DNA of 64,000 bases, taken from the NCBI RefSeq assembly GCF_020515625.1, contig NZ_JAIWPJ010000001.1, positions 310,001-374,000 of the forward strand, given 5' to 3'. Source of the DNA: Natrinema amylolyticum (GTDB lineage Archaea; Halobacteriota; Halobacteria; Halobacteriales; Natrialbaceae). The notes beneath the pieces are model-generated. The model made no database searches. It saw nothing but the letters and a program-made list of their open reading frames with translations, and was not told the origin of the DNA. How positions within the stretch are numbered: the stretch's first letter is position 1; each line of letters begins with the position of its first letter. The translations under genes were made by a program, and so were the position numbers. This document shows positions 38,161 through 47,448 of this stretch, piece after piece.

Positions 38161-38192
38161 ACCCCTCTGACTTCAAACTATTTCAGAGGGGT
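38161..38192. repeat. Strong intergenic hairpin
   Basis: ACCCCTCTGA (38161-38170) and TCAGAGGGGT (38183-38192) form a perfect 10-bp inverted repeat with a 12-base loop. It lies about 80 bases after the transposase remnant and 100 bases before a small gene. It could be a transcription terminator or an end of the lost IS element. Confidence 0.55.
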
Positions 38193-38290
38193 CTCGTGTT
38201 CGGAGGATCCGGCATCACTGCAAACGAGATCCGTCTCTCTCGGAGAGAGTAGCGGTGAAGCTTAAACCGATACGAGTGGTATATCGACTC

Positions 38291-38431
38291 ATGGCATACC
38301 AGCTGCGATGCGACAGCTGCGACCTCGAGAGCGAGCACACCGACTGGGCTGACGCGAACAGGGACGCCAGCGATCACGAGGCCGAGTACGCCGACCACTG
38401 GGTGAGCATCGTCGATCTGCGGGAGGCCTGA
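38291..38431 (+). CDS. Small C2H2-like mini zinc protein
   Basis: This 46-aa product, translated by hand, starts MAYQLRCDSCDLESEHTDW and contains a CDSC pair and two later histidines (SDHEAEYADHW) at spacing suited to a zinc site. It has strong haloarchaeal codon bias. A stretch with TAAACC and the TATA-like GTGGTATATC lies just upstream (about 38275-38284), which supports expression. The role is unknown, and the class is common in halophiles. Confidence 0.75.
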   Translation: MAYQLRCDSCDLESEHTDWADANRDASDHEAEYADHWVSIVDLREA

Positions 38432-38515
38432 CCGACGGTTTCGGCGGCTGGAGAGAGCCGTCTCCGAGGCCGCTCGTCGAGAACGAGTCGCGTCGCTTCG
38501 TCGACCGGCGATCGC

Positions 38516-38935
38516 TTATCGATTCTCGAGCCCGGTTTCGCTCTCGAGGTAGGCCGACAGGATCGCGGTGTGGACCGTTCGACTGTCCGTCTCCCGAATC
38601 GTGGCGGCGGCCTGGAAGCGTTCGCGAGCGCGCGTCACCGTCTGTGGCTCGGCGGCGAGGTGGGCGAGCACGAACGCGTCGGCGTCGACCGCTCGAGCGG
38701 CCTCGAAGTCCGCCTCGTCGTACAGGGTCGCGAAATCCGCGACGACGTCCGAGACGAGCCGATCGGTCGCGTCAGCACCGGGATCGCCGACGGGGACGCC
38801 GGATTCGGACGGATCGAAATAGTCCTCGTAGTCGACGACGCCGGCTTCCTCGTACAGGTACGTTTCGAGCGCGTCGGCGACCGACGCCGAGACGTAGACG
38901 CCGAACAGTTTGTATCGATCGTCGCTGGTCATCAC
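38516..38935 (-). CDS. Hypothetical acidic protein
   Basis: This 139-aa protein of unknown family is very acidic, with helices rich in Ala/Glu/Asp and a Tyr-rich N-terminal part (YKLFGVYV, TYLYEEAGVVDYEDYF). There are no cysteines, membrane segments or known motif. Codon bias is normal for the genome, which argues for a real gene. Two adjacent Met codons (38935, 38932) are possible starts. Confidence 0.65.
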   Translation of the reverse strand: MMTSDDRYKLFGVYVSASVADALETYLYEEAGVVDYEDYFDPSESGVPVGDPGADATDRLVSDVVADFATLYDEADFEAARAVDADAFVLAHLAAEPQTVTRARERFQAAATIRETDSRTVHTAILSAYLESETGLENR

Positions 38936-39078
38936 GTGGAGTACTGCACCGTGTTCCCGTAAGCGATGCTCTCGAGGACAATAAATCTGTGAGGGGTCGC
39001 AGCGATAATCGATCTGGCACTACGTGTTCGTGCTCGCCCCGGAAACGAACCGAACAGCCCGTTTAAACGCTGAACGCG

Positions 39079-41352
39079 TCACGTATCGGCCTGCTCGATC
39101 CAGCTCGCCGCTCGCTTCTCGGTGACCTCGGCCGCGTCGGCGACCGTCTCGCTGTCGGCTCGTGCGAGGTCGTCGAGCGAGTCGATCCCCGCGTCGACGA
39201 GCCGCTGGCGGTACATCGAATCGAGTCCGTCGACGAGTTCGAGTCGCCGGTGCGTGGCGTCGGGATCGGCCGCTAACTGCCGGTGCAGTTCCTCGAGCCG
39301 TTCGACGTGTCGCTCGAGGAGGGCCGCCGTCCGGTCCCGAGCGACTCGCTCGTCGGGCCGATCCGGTCCCGCATGCGATTCCTCGAGCCGGCCCCGAGAC
39401 GGGCTCTTTCTCGAACCCATCATCGCGGCGGCGAGTTCGAAGGGGGCGCTGGCGACCGTCTCGGCGAGTCGCAACTGCTGGCGCTGCAGTGCCACCCCTT
39501 CAGAGACGGCGTTTCGAGCGAGTCGCTGCTGGAGTTCGACGGCCTGTCTGCCCGGCTCCAGTGCCGCTCGTTGGGCGGCGAGCATGGCCGACAGCGGAGT
39601 GGCGGATCGGCTCCGATCGTCATTTGCGGGCTCGTCTGACGCCGTTCCTTCGGATTCGCTCTCTTCGGGTTCGCTCTCGAGGTCCTCGAGTGGCGCACGA
39701 TCCTGCTCACCGGCCGTCTCGGCCGGCCGGTGATCGATATCGGAGTCGTCCTCGGTGACGATTCGCCGGTCGGCCGTCTCGACGCTGGCCTCAGTTCGAG
39801 TCTGCTCCCCACTGATGGTCTCGGGATCGATATCGGGACCCGTCTCGCGGTCGACATCGGCGACCGGCTCGATGTCCGGTCCCCGATCCAATTCGTCGAC
39901 CAGATCCGTCTCTTCGGACGGCTTCGAGTCCGCAGTCGCCTCGAGTCCGGCACTGTCGTCGCTCTCCGCGACCGACTCGAGATCGGATCCCTGGTCGAGT
40001 TCCTCGGCGAGATCCCTCTCTCCGGCGGTCGTTTCTGGGGCGTCCGCGGACCCCCCGGAGTCGGCGGCCGCCTCGGTCGACTCGATATCGATTCCGGTGT
40101 CCAGTTCGTCCGCGAGATCCATCTCCTCTGTCGGCCGCTCGTCGGCGTCGTCCAACCCGTCGCTGACGTCTTCGAAGGAGTCGCTCTCGACGCTTCGATC
40201 GATCTTGTTCGCGTTCGCGTCCGTGTCCGCGGACTCTGTCGCCGGTGCCGACCCGCTCTCGTCCGCCGCCTCTCCCGAAGCAGCGTCGCTTTCGGTCGAC
40301 CGGGCCCCGTCGGTCGCGCCCCGTTCGGCCGCCATATCCACGGTCGACGCGGCCTCGTCGGGGACTCCGTCCGCACCGGCGCTGTCCGAAGATGCGGCTC
40401 CCGTTCGCTCCGCTCGGCCGGTTTCTGACGGTTCCGAGGAGTCGTCAGCGTCGTTCGATCCGCCGATGACGGTGCTCTCACCGGCCGCGCTCGTTCCCAC
40501 GGGTTCGTCCGTTTCCGTCGCGTCCGACTCGTCAGTCGATGCCGTCTCGTCAGTCGATGCCGTCTCGTCAGTCGATGCCGTCTCGTCAGTCGATGCCGTC
40601 TCGTCGGCCGATGCCGTCTCGTCGATCGCTCTGGTCTCCTCGAGCCCGTCCCGCGCGTCGGTATCGACGATCTCGTCGGCCGCGCTCGGTGCGTCGAACT
40701 CGCTTCGCTCCTCGGCCTCGAGCGGGTCGTCCGCGACCGGCACGTCGGATTCAGTGGCGGCGTCAGCGTCGCCGGTACTCGCCGCCGGATGGACGTCCGC
40801 CGCTCCCTCCCGTTCGTCGGCATCGTCGCTCTCGTCGGCCGGATGCAGTTCGTCAGCGCCGCCCATCTCTTCGACGGGATCAGCCGGTGCGGTTCGATCG
40901 TCCTCCGTAACCGGCTCCGAGGGTTCGGTCCCGTCCGCCTCGTCGGGGTCCGGACCTCGCTCTACGATGACGTCGGGTTCGGCCGTCTCGGTATCGTCGG
41001 ATTCGACTTCGGTCCCGGGCGTCGGTTCATCGGTTCCCGTCGCGTTCGGTTTCCCACCCTCGGAGCCTCGGCTGTCGTCGTCGATATCGGTATGCGTCGT
41101 CTCCGGCTCCTCGGGCTTCGACTCGAGCCGAATCACGTCGTCCGAAATCGTTTCGACTGCGTCTTCACGAATTACGACGGTATCCCCGGCGGCCCGTTTC
41201 CAGCCGAGGGCGACCCTGATCGAATCCACGACGCCGGAACGTGGCTCGACGTGAGCGGTGTCGCCTTCGATTTCCGCGACGGTGCCGATCACCTCACCGT
41301 TCGCGTTCTCGACCGTTTTGTCGATATCGTCCGGCGAAAACGTTGCACACAT
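39079..41352 (-). CDS. Large acidic repeat protein with PRC-like and helix-hairpin-helix ends
   Basis: This 757-aa protein has three zones. The N-terminus (residues 1-65) has a PRC-barrel/DUF2171-like beta pattern (GEVIGTVAEIEGDTAHVEP and a short linker). The long middle, to about residue 610, is Glu/Asp/Thr/Ser-rich and low complexity, with a tandem ETASTD hexapeptide coded by five 18-bp units. The C-terminus after a Gln/Arg-rich helical segment is a helix-hairpin-helix (LDSMYRQRLVDAGIDSLDDLARADSETVADAAEVT). HhH motifs usually bind DNA; the middle may be a disordered spacer. The frame upstream of 41352 (to 41643) lacks conserved character. The function is unknown. Confidence 0.78.
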   Translation of the reverse strand: MCATFSPDDIDKTVENANGEVIGTVAEIEGDTAHVEPRSGVVDSIRVALGWKRAAGDTVVIREDAVETISDDVIRLESKPEEPETTHTDIDDDSRGSEGGKPNATGTDEPTPGTEVESDDTETAEPDVIVERGPDPDEADGTEPSEPVTEDDRTAPADPVEEMGGADELHPADESDDADEREGAADVHPAASTGDADAATESDVPVADDPLEAEERSEFDAPSAADEIVDTDARDGLEETRAIDETASADETASTDETASTDETASTDETASTDESDATETDEPVGTSAAGESTVIGGSNDADDSSEPSETGRAERTGAASSDSAGADGVPDEAASTVDMAAERGATDGARSTESDAASGEAADESGSAPATESADTDANANKIDRSVESDSFEDVSDGLDDADERPTEEMDLADELDTGIDIESTEAAADSGGSADAPETTAGERDLAEELDQGSDLESVAESDDSAGLEATADSKPSEETDLVDELDRGPDIEPVADVDRETGPDIDPETISGEQTRTEASVETADRRIVTEDDSDIDHRPAETAGEQDRAPLEDLESEPEESESEGTASDEPANDDRSRSATPLSAMLAAQRAALEPGRQAVELQQRLARNAVSEGVALQRQQLRLAETVASAPFELAAAMMGSRKSPSRGRLEESHAGPDRPDERVARDRTAALLERHVERLEELHRQLAADPDATHRRLELVDGLDSMYRQRLVDAGIDSLDDLARADSETVADAAEVTEKRAASWIEQADT
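40529..40618. repeat. Five 18-bp tandem units inside the acidic protein gene
   Basis: The unit TCGTCAGTCGATGCCGTC is repeated four times exactly (40529-40600) and a fifth time with two mismatches (40601-40618). On the coding strand each unit gives ETASTD. It is a coding minisatellite, not a CRISPR, since there are no spacers. Confidence 0.9.
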
Positions 41353-41734
41353 ACTGGCTGGTGAGCGAGTCCGAGATAAGGCAGTGCTGCCTGCATCCGC
41401 GTGGGCGTCTCCGCCGACAACGGGCCGGCCGGTCCGCTCCCGCTCGCCCGACTCTCTCGAGGCGTATCCACCGCCAGACGACGCCGCTCGATCGGTCGAA
41501 CTCGCCTCGGGACCGCTCGTGCTCGAGCGGACGCGGCCGCAGGGACACGCACTATCTGGCCTACCGGCGGGTTCCGTTTCAGTCGCCGGTACTGTCCTCC
41601 GCTCGTATTGAATCACATATATGAGTGAGCCATTCGGTGCCATATACTATCGAAGCGGCCCCATACCGCGTGATCGACCATGACGTATCGCTGAGGTATA
41701 AAGCGTTTTAGCGCTGAGACCCGAACGATCGAGC

Positions 41735-43204
41735 GTGGCTTCTCGAGTGCCGAATCCGCTCCGCTGGCTCCTGCTCTCGATCGGGTCCCTGCTCGCGCGG
41801 TCGGGGATGGTCGACCAGCGGCGCGTCGAGCGGACGACCGATCTCGCCTGGCCGCGGATCGTCACCGGCATCGCCCGGATGTCGAAGTCCGCGGCGGACG
41901 TAGCGATGGTCGGGATCGCGTTGGGACCCGCGGCGATCGCCGGCGTCGGCTTCGCGACCCCGTTCTGGTCGATCGCGTTCGCCGTCGGGGGCGGAATCGC
42001 CGGCGCGACGATCAGTCTCGTCTCGCAGCGCTACGGCGCACGGGCGACCGAGAAGCTGTCGCTGGCGGTGACGACCAGCGCGCTCGTCGTCGTCGCGATC
42101 ACCGTTCCCCTCGCGGTCCTCTACTGGACCGTTCCCGAGCGACTGATCGGACTCGTCGGAAACGACGCGGCGTCGATCGCCTACGGGGCGGACTATCTCC
42201 GCGTCCTCGCCCTCGGCGTGCCCTTCGCCGCCGTGAACTTGATCGCCAGCCGGACGCTCGTCGGTGCCGACGACGCGTGGACGCCGATGACGCTCCGGGC
42301 CGGCGGCGCAGTCGTCAACGTCGCCGTCAACGCCGTCCTCCTGTTCGTCCTCGAGTGGGGCGTCGTCGGCGCGGCGATCGGGACGGTCCTGGCGAACGTC
42401 CTCGTCCTGGCGGCGTTCGTCACCGGGTTCACCGTCGGTCGGCTCCCCCTGATCGGGGAGTTCCCCGTGACGATCGACCTCTCGCAGCCGTATACGACCC
42501 TCCAGGACGTCCGAAACGTGATCGACATCGGGACGCCGCTGGTGTTTACGAACGTCGCCCGACGAGGCGCGCAGTTCCCGATGCTCGCCATCGTCGCGCT
42601 GTTCGGGCCGAACGTGGTGGCCGCTTACGTCGTCGCGCGCCGCGTCCGAGATCTGATGGACACGCCGGGCTGGGGCTTCTCGCTGGCCTCGAGCAGTCTC
42701 GTCGGGCAGGAACTCGGGACCGGCGACGAGGGTGACGCCGACACGTACGGCCGGGAAGTCCTCCGGTTCGGAACCGTCGTGTATCTCTTCAGCGCGGTCG
42801 TCGTCCTCCTCTTCGCCGAACGGGTCGGGCGGCTCTTCGTCGACGATCCGTCGATCCTGCCGCTGGTGACCACCTTCATCGTCGTCGCCTGCGTGAGCGT
42901 CGTCTTCCGCGGCATCAGCGGCGGTGCGACCGGTCCGCTCCGCGCGAGCGGCGACACCCGCTGGCCGTTCTACGGACAGGTGCTCGGACTCTACGTCTTC
43001 GCGCTTCCCGTGGCCGCTCTCGGGGCCGTCTCGATCCCCGTCGGTCCCCTCGAGGCCGTCACGCCGCTGGGAATCGGCGCGCTCTACGCGGCGCTGATCC
43101 TCGAGACGCTCGTTCCCGCCGTCGTCACGTACTACCGGTTCGCCGCCGGCCACTGGAAGGTCATCAGTCGCGGCTATCGGCCCGAGTCCACACCGGGTGA
43201 TTGA
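41735..43204 (+). CDS. MATE family efflux transporter
   Basis: This 489-aa membrane protein has about 12 hydrophobic helices in the twofold MATE arrangement. The first half contains GVGFATPFWSIAFAVGGGIAGATISLVSQRYGA; the second contains TLVGADDAWTPMTLRAGGAVVNVAVN and RGISGGATGPLRASGDT. It would export drugs or metabolites using an H+ or Na+ gradient. The start is a GTG at 41735 (MASRVPNPLRW). It is a single gene about 380 bases from the start of the acidic protein, and the intergenic region contains the AT-rich promoters for both. Confidence 0.92.
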   Translation: MASRVPNPLRWLLLSIGSLLARSGMVDQRRVERTTDLAWPRIVTGIARMSKSAADVAMVGIALGPAAIAGVGFATPFWSIAFAVGGGIAGATISLVSQRYGARATEKLSLAVTTSALVVVAITVPLAVLYWTVPERLIGLVGNDAASIAYGADYLRVLALGVPFAAVNLIASRTLVGADDAWTPMTLRAGGAVVNVAVNAVLLFVLEWGVVGAAIGTVLANVLVLAAFVTGFTVGRLPLIGEFPVTIDLSQPYTTLQDVRNVIDIGTPLVFTNVARRGAQFPMLAIVALFGPNVVAAYVVARRVRDLMDTPGWGFSLASSSLVGQELGTGDEGDADTYGREVLRFGTVVYLFSAVVVLLFAERVGRLFVDDPSILPLVTTFIVVACVSVVFRGISGGATGPLRASGDTRWPFYGQVLGLYVFALPVAALGAVSIPVGPLEAVTPLGIGALYAALILETLVPAVVTYYRFAAGHWKVISRGYRPESTPGD

Positions 43205-43229
43205 GCCGCTGTCTCGGAACCGAGTTCGA

Positions 43230-44012
43230 TCAGAGCAGGTCGCCGCTCCCGCGTGCGGACGGATTCTCTTCTAAGGTCGGAATCTCGCCGGTCTCGGCGA
43301 GGCTCTTGAACCGATTGAGTACCTTCTCGGCGATCGTTTCGGGAACGATCCCCAGTCGCTCGAGCAGCGCGGTACCGATGGTGCCACCCGGCGGGTCGAA
43401 CCGCCACCGAAGCGTTACCTGCGTGCCTCGATCGCCCGGTGCCGGCCGGAACCGGACGCTGCCCTCGTTGGCGATCATCGCTCCCTCGAGCGTCTCCCAA
43501 CGTAGATCCGGTTCGGACTCGCCGTCCGTAAGCTCCGTCTCCCAGGTCAAATTGGGTCCGCGGGGCGTCTGAACCTCCCAGTGGTGGCGATCCTCGCCGG
43601 CACCGGTCACCTCGGCGACGGGGCCCATGATCCGCGTTAGTCGCTCGGGGTCGCGCCAGTACGCCGCGAGCTCGTCCGCGGGCGCACCGACCGTGACGGA
43701 TCGTTCGACCGTCACCGGCCCACCGGCGGCTCCGGTCGCGGATTCGTCCGGTTCACCCGTCATCTCCGTCGCCCGGTCTCGGAGCGGGCGGCGTCCGCTG
43801 ACGCCGCGAACGACGAGCCACCCGCCGCCGATCGCCATCGCCGCACCGCCGAGCGATCGCCGTCTGAGACCGGCGACGACGAGCATCCCTCCGACGGCCG
43901 CGGTGGCCAGCCGTCTGCCGCGACCGCTCGAGCGTCCCGACTCGGAGCGAGGTCGAGCGCTCTCGCCGCCCCGTGATTCGATCGGTATCGTCTCCGACGA
44001 CCGGTCGCTCAT
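43230..44012 (-). CDS. SRPBCC (START-like) domain protein with membrane segment
   Basis: This 260-aa protein has an Arg/Ser-rich N-terminus, then an inner-membrane-like segment (RRLATAAVGGMLVVAGLRRRSLGGAAMAIGGGWLVVRGV, about residues 32-70; DUF2892-like). A C-terminal SRPBCC domain (from VTVERSVTVGAPADELAAYWRDPERL to about 245) belongs to the polyketide-cyclase or lipid-transport type. Such proteins bind hydrophobic ligands; no substrate can be inferred. It converges on the MATE gene with about 25 bases between. Confidence 0.88.
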   Translation of the reverse strand: MSDRSSETIPIESRGGESARPRSESGRSSGRGRRLATAAVGGMLVVAGLRRRSLGGAAMAIGGGWLVVRGVSGRRPLRDRATEMTGEPDESATGAAGGPVTVERSVTVGAPADELAAYWRDPERLTRIMGPVAEVTGAGEDRHHWEVQTPRGPNLTWETELTDGESEPDLRWETLEGAMIANEGSVRFRPAPGDRGTQVTLRWRFDPPGGTIGTALLERLGIVPETIAEKVLNRFKSLAETGEIPTLEENPSARGSGDLL

Positions 44013-44795
44013 CGGTACCTCGACGGACCGCGTCGGTCGAACGAGCGAGCGATCGGTCGCCGGCGGTCCGCTGACTCGACAGTCCCGGGCCGTCCCGTCT
44101 CGAGCGGCCGCGGCCGTGGTATCGTGGAACAGTTCACACGGGAAACACGACAGCGGCGATATTGTAGCTTACAACTGCACATGCAACGGTACGCTCGTCG
44201 ACGGTCGGTGATGACGCCGCCGGCGGCGACTCGACTCGAGTTCCGTCGTCGCCGTCCCGAGACGCGGGACGCGTCCCATCGTCGCGCGTGAGCGAGCGGG
44301 ACCCCCGAACCGATCTCGCTCGGATAGAGACCATCTACCTTCCTGTTCCGTGACTATCTCATGGATGCGGTATATTCGAAATACAGACTTTACAGATATT
44401 CGTCTCGTCTCCGCAGCCATCGTTCGATCACGCCGCGGCTCTCGACCGGATACGCGATGTTTCGGGCAGTCTCCGTATCGTCTGTCGTCCTCGAATCCGT
44501 AACTCCTCCGTCGGACGAGCCCGCCTGCTCGAGACGTTCGTCGGAATTCGATTCGGTGTCTTGTACGTCGTCTACCGTGCCCGCCTTGTCGGTATTCGTG
44601 CTCTCTCTGAGCGGCAGAACGGTTGAGGAGAGTCTTCAGCACTGCATACATAGATATTTAGACTAGAGCTTCGACCTATCTGATAGACAGACAAAGACGG
44701 AACCCGGTCGATCTCCTATACGCGACCGACTCACCACCACTCACCGAGGATCGCGAAGAGAGACTGCATCGAAGCGGAACCCGGTGGACGCCGGC
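44013..44795. other. Gene-free interval before the SMC-like gene
   Basis: 780 bases with no intact gene. On the minus strand near 44440-44630 a frame reads ARNIAYPVESRGVIERWLRRRDEYL before a stop, but it lacks a start and is broken upstream, so at most it is a remnant. No match to the repeated 20-bp motif was found here. Confidence 0.4.
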
Positions 44796-46757
44796 TTAAA
44801 TCTCCTCGACGTACGTGTACGAGTCCGCCAGCGGCTCGGCGTCCTCGCGAAGCAGGGCGACGACGAGACAGTCGACGTACTCCTCGAAGTACTCCACGAG
44901 GTCGGCGATCCGGTTCGAATCGATCGCCTCGAGCGAGTCGAGCAGCATGAACGGGACGGTCTCGTGGACGTCGTGGACCAGATACCCCGCGAGGGCGAAG
45001 ACCAGCCCCGTGACTTCGCGTTCGCTCTCCGAGAGGTGGTCGACGGTGTCCTCGTAGGTCCGGCCGTCCTCGGTCGTCCGGACGATGTGGAGATCGAACG
45101 CGGTCCGCGTGACCTTCCGTCGCCCCTCTCGGACCGTCGTCTCGCGGCGTTCGATCCAGATGCGATCGATGTTTCGATACTCCAGGATCGAGAGGATCGA
45201 CTCCATGTGGTCGTTGAACGCGTCGACGGCGTTCGCTTCGATCCGATCGACGCGCGTTCTGAGATCGGTCAACTCCTCCTCGACCGTCTCGCGGCGCTCC
45301 TCGAGGGCGCTGCGCTCGTCGATCTTCGCCTCGATCTCCTCGATTCGGGCCTCGACCTCGTCGCGTTCGTCTTCGAGGTCCTCGAGTTCGAGTTCGAGCC
45401 GGTTCAGTTCGCGGTGGGTCTCGATGACCTCGCCGTACTCGGCGTTTTCGAACGTCTCGGCGTCATCTTCGAGGTCGTCGACCCGCGCCTGCTGGTCCTC
45501 GAGGTCGGCCTCGAGCTCCTCGATGCGCTGGGAGCGCCGCTCGAGTTCGTCTTCGATCGCCTCGAGCCGCGTTTCGACCTCCCCGCGTTTCCGACGTCGG
45601 TCCCGAAGTTCCTTCTGTCGGTCGGAGAGGTCGTCGATCTGCTCCTGGAGGTCGCTCCGTTCGGAGAGCTTTCGCTGGCGGAGCGAGCGCAACCGATCGA
45701 GCGTCGATTCGATCCGGTCGCGGTCGACCTGAGAGCCACAGGTCCAACAGACGACCTCGTCCGAGTCCGCAAGCAGCTGTTCGGTGATATCGCCGTCGTC
45801 CGCCTCGGACGTCCCCTCGGACTCGTCGAGGTCGAGATCGAGCTCGAGCCCGTCGTCGGCGAGTCGCTCCTCGTTGAATCGGATCACGCTCTGCAGTTCG
45901 CTGACCGTCGTGTCGAGCGATCGCTTCCGATTGCGAAGCTCCTGGATTCGCCCCTCGAGTCGGTCCGGCGACTCATCCTCCTCGTCGAACGCCTCGAGTT
46001 CGCCCTCGAGTTCGTCGCGCTCCCGTTCGAGTTCGGCGTGGCTCTCCCGCTCGGTCTCGAGGTCGTACTCGACGGACTCGAGTTCGGTTCGCGCTTCCTG
46101 CAGGTCGGCGAACGCCGACTCGATCTCTTCCTTTCGCTCGCGGCTCGCCTCGACGTCGAGATCGAACGCGTCGAGTTCGGCCTCGAGCTCCTCGATCCGT
46201 TCGGTCGTGGTCTCGATCTCGTCCTCGAGCGCGACGCGGTCCGATTCGAGCTCCGGGAGTTCGCTATCGAGCCGGGAGAGCTCCTCGAGTCGGTCGTCGA
46301 GGTCGCGCTTTTCGGTCTCGAGCTGGCTGATCTCCGCTTCGATCTCGTCGGTATCGATCGGCTGCATGATGAGCTCGCGGAGATCGTCGCCCCGTCTGAC
46401 GGCGCGGCGAGCCTCGTTGGACTCGAGCAGGAAGGCGAACAGATCGGCGAGTTCCGGATCGTCGAGGTACGGGTCGCCGTCGAAGACGACCTCGCCGTTG
46501 CGCCGCTCGAGATATCGCGTGTACTGTTCATCGTCGAACGCCAGTTCGACGTGCCCGGTGTCCGCGTCGCCTTTCAGCGACGATCGTCGACTGCCCAGCG
46601 CCGCCATGATCGTCTGGAGGAACGACGTCCGGTTCGTCGCGTTCCGACCGGTCAGGACGTTCACGCCGGGCTCGAGCAGTACCTCGGTACTGTCGATGCC
46701 CCCGATGTTCTCCGCCGCGACGGTGATCGATGAGGCGACTGACTCTGGAGATGACAT
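44796..46757 (-). CDS. Archaea-specific SMC-related protein (Sph3-like)
   Basis: This 653-aa coiled-coil ATPase has the Rad50/SMC layout: an N-terminal Walker A (GRNATNRTSFLQ, degenerate relative to GxxGxGK), two long charged coiled-coil arms (about residues 155-520), and in between a hook-like CWTC (VVCWTCGSQ). The C-terminal ABC part has a signature-type region (LSESEREVTGLVFALAGY) and Walker B (VPFMLLDSLEAID). The CxxC hook suggests zinc-linked dimers. It follows the RdfA-like gene with a 64-base gap in the same direction. In Haloferax this family (Sph3) is next to rdfA. Confidence 0.9.
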   Translation of the reverse strand: MSSPESVASSITVAAENIGGIDSTEVLLEPGVNVLTGRNATNRTSFLQTIMAALGSRRSSLKGDADTGHVELAFDDEQYTRYLERRNGEVVFDGDPYLDDPELADLFAFLLESNEARRAVRRGDDLRELIMQPIDTDEIEAEISQLETEKRDLDDRLEELSRLDSELPELESDRVALEDEIETTTERIEELEAELDAFDLDVEASRERKEEIESAFADLQEARTELESVEYDLETERESHAELERERDELEGELEAFDEEDESPDRLEGRIQELRNRKRSLDTTVSELQSVIRFNEERLADDGLELDLDLDESEGTSEADDGDITEQLLADSDEVVCWTCGSQVDRDRIESTLDRLRSLRQRKLSERSDLQEQIDDLSDRQKELRDRRRKRGEVETRLEAIEDELERRSQRIEELEADLEDQQARVDDLEDDAETFENAEYGEVIETHRELNRLELELEDLEDERDEVEARIEEIEAKIDERSALEERRETVEEELTDLRTRVDRIEANAVDAFNDHMESILSILEYRNIDRIWIERRETTVREGRRKVTRTAFDLHIVRTTEDGRTYEDTVDHLSESEREVTGLVFALAGYLVHDVHETVPFMLLDSLEAIDSNRIADLVEYFEEYVDCLVVALLREDAEPLADSYTYVEEI

Positions 46758-46821
46758 AATCTGTTCTTCTCGCCGCTGGACTAAATGCTATTTGGTTGCG
46801 GTTGATTTCCCGAGGGGCGGT

Positions 46822-47448
46822 TTACTCGGCGTCGGCAGTCTCGCAATCACAGCCGCCCTGATCGAGCAGTTCGGCGATCGGATAGTCAGCGCCGCAGTTC
46901 CCGCAAATCGTTCGAACGTCGACGAACACTTCGTACTCCCGATCCGTGATCTCGCCGGCGTTCCCGAGTTCCTCGAGCGTCGATTCCGTGATAACCTGTG
47001 TGCGGCCGGCGAGGCGCTGGACGGTCTCTTTCTTCCGTTCGATGCGATCCTCGGGGTCTTCCTCCGGGAGGGAGGCGTCGCGGACGTTCGTGAGATACGT
47101 ATAGATCGTCTGGTGCGTGACGAAGTCGGAGCGGACGTCGTCGATATCGACGCCCGAGCGCTCGAGTTCGCGCCGTTTCCGAACCGCGTCGGATCGCGAC
47201 ACGTCGTCGTCCGTCAGCGTGCGATAGAGCGAGTCGATGTCCGTATCGAGGACGGACGAGCCCGCCTCGCGTACGGCCGCCCGGAGCACGGCCTGATTGA
47301 ACTCGGTCGCGAGATCGCGGAGACTCGTCCGCTCCGTCCCGTCACCGACCCACTCGGCCTCCAGACGTTCTCCCCACTCCTCGAGGTCGTACCGGTCCAT
47401 CACTCGCTCGACCTTCGTTCGTCGGCCGCCGCTCGAATCGTCTGTCAT
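46822..47448 (-). CDS. rdfA: Rod-determining factor RdfA-like protein
   Basis: This 208-aa protein shows the family features RTKVERVMDRYDLEEWGERLEAEW, SLRDLATEFNQAVLRAAVREAG, and a C-terminal zinc-binding end (ICGNCGADY...LDQGGCDC). In Haloferax volcanii, RdfA is needed for rod-shaped cells. Four Cys residues at the end form a zinc knuckle. It is the first gene of a two-gene unit with the SMC-like gene. The two probably act together on cell shape or chromosome organisation; the link is known for the family and not tested here. Confidence 0.88.
   Translation of the reverse strand: MTDDSSGGRRTKVERVMDRYDLEEWGERLEAEWVGDGTERTSLRDLATEFNQAVLRAAVREAGSSVLDTDIDSLYRTLTDDDVSRSDAVRKRRELERSGVDIDDVRSDFVTHQTIYTYLTNVRDASLPEEDPEDRIERKKETVQRLAGRTQVITESTLEELGNAGEITDREYEVFVDVRTICGNCGADYPIAELLDQGGCDCETADAE

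Noticed and set aside
40529-40618. Short CRISPR array
   Set aside because: The units are directly adjacent without spacers and stay in frame within a gene.
39755-41254. 499-aa Ser-rich frame on the plus strand
   Set aside because: It is a by-product of the acidic repeat protein on the other strand; the Ser/Ala pattern mirrors Glu/Asp/Thr codons.
44440-44630. Minus-strand fragment ending in ERWLRRRDEYL
   Set aside because: Stop upstream, no start in frame, no family recognised; possibly a remnant but not supported.
44784-46733. 649-aa open frame on the plus strand
   Set aside because: It is the antisense of the coiled-coil SMC-like gene; the low-complexity Glu/Leu codons keep the opposite frame open and no domain is visible.
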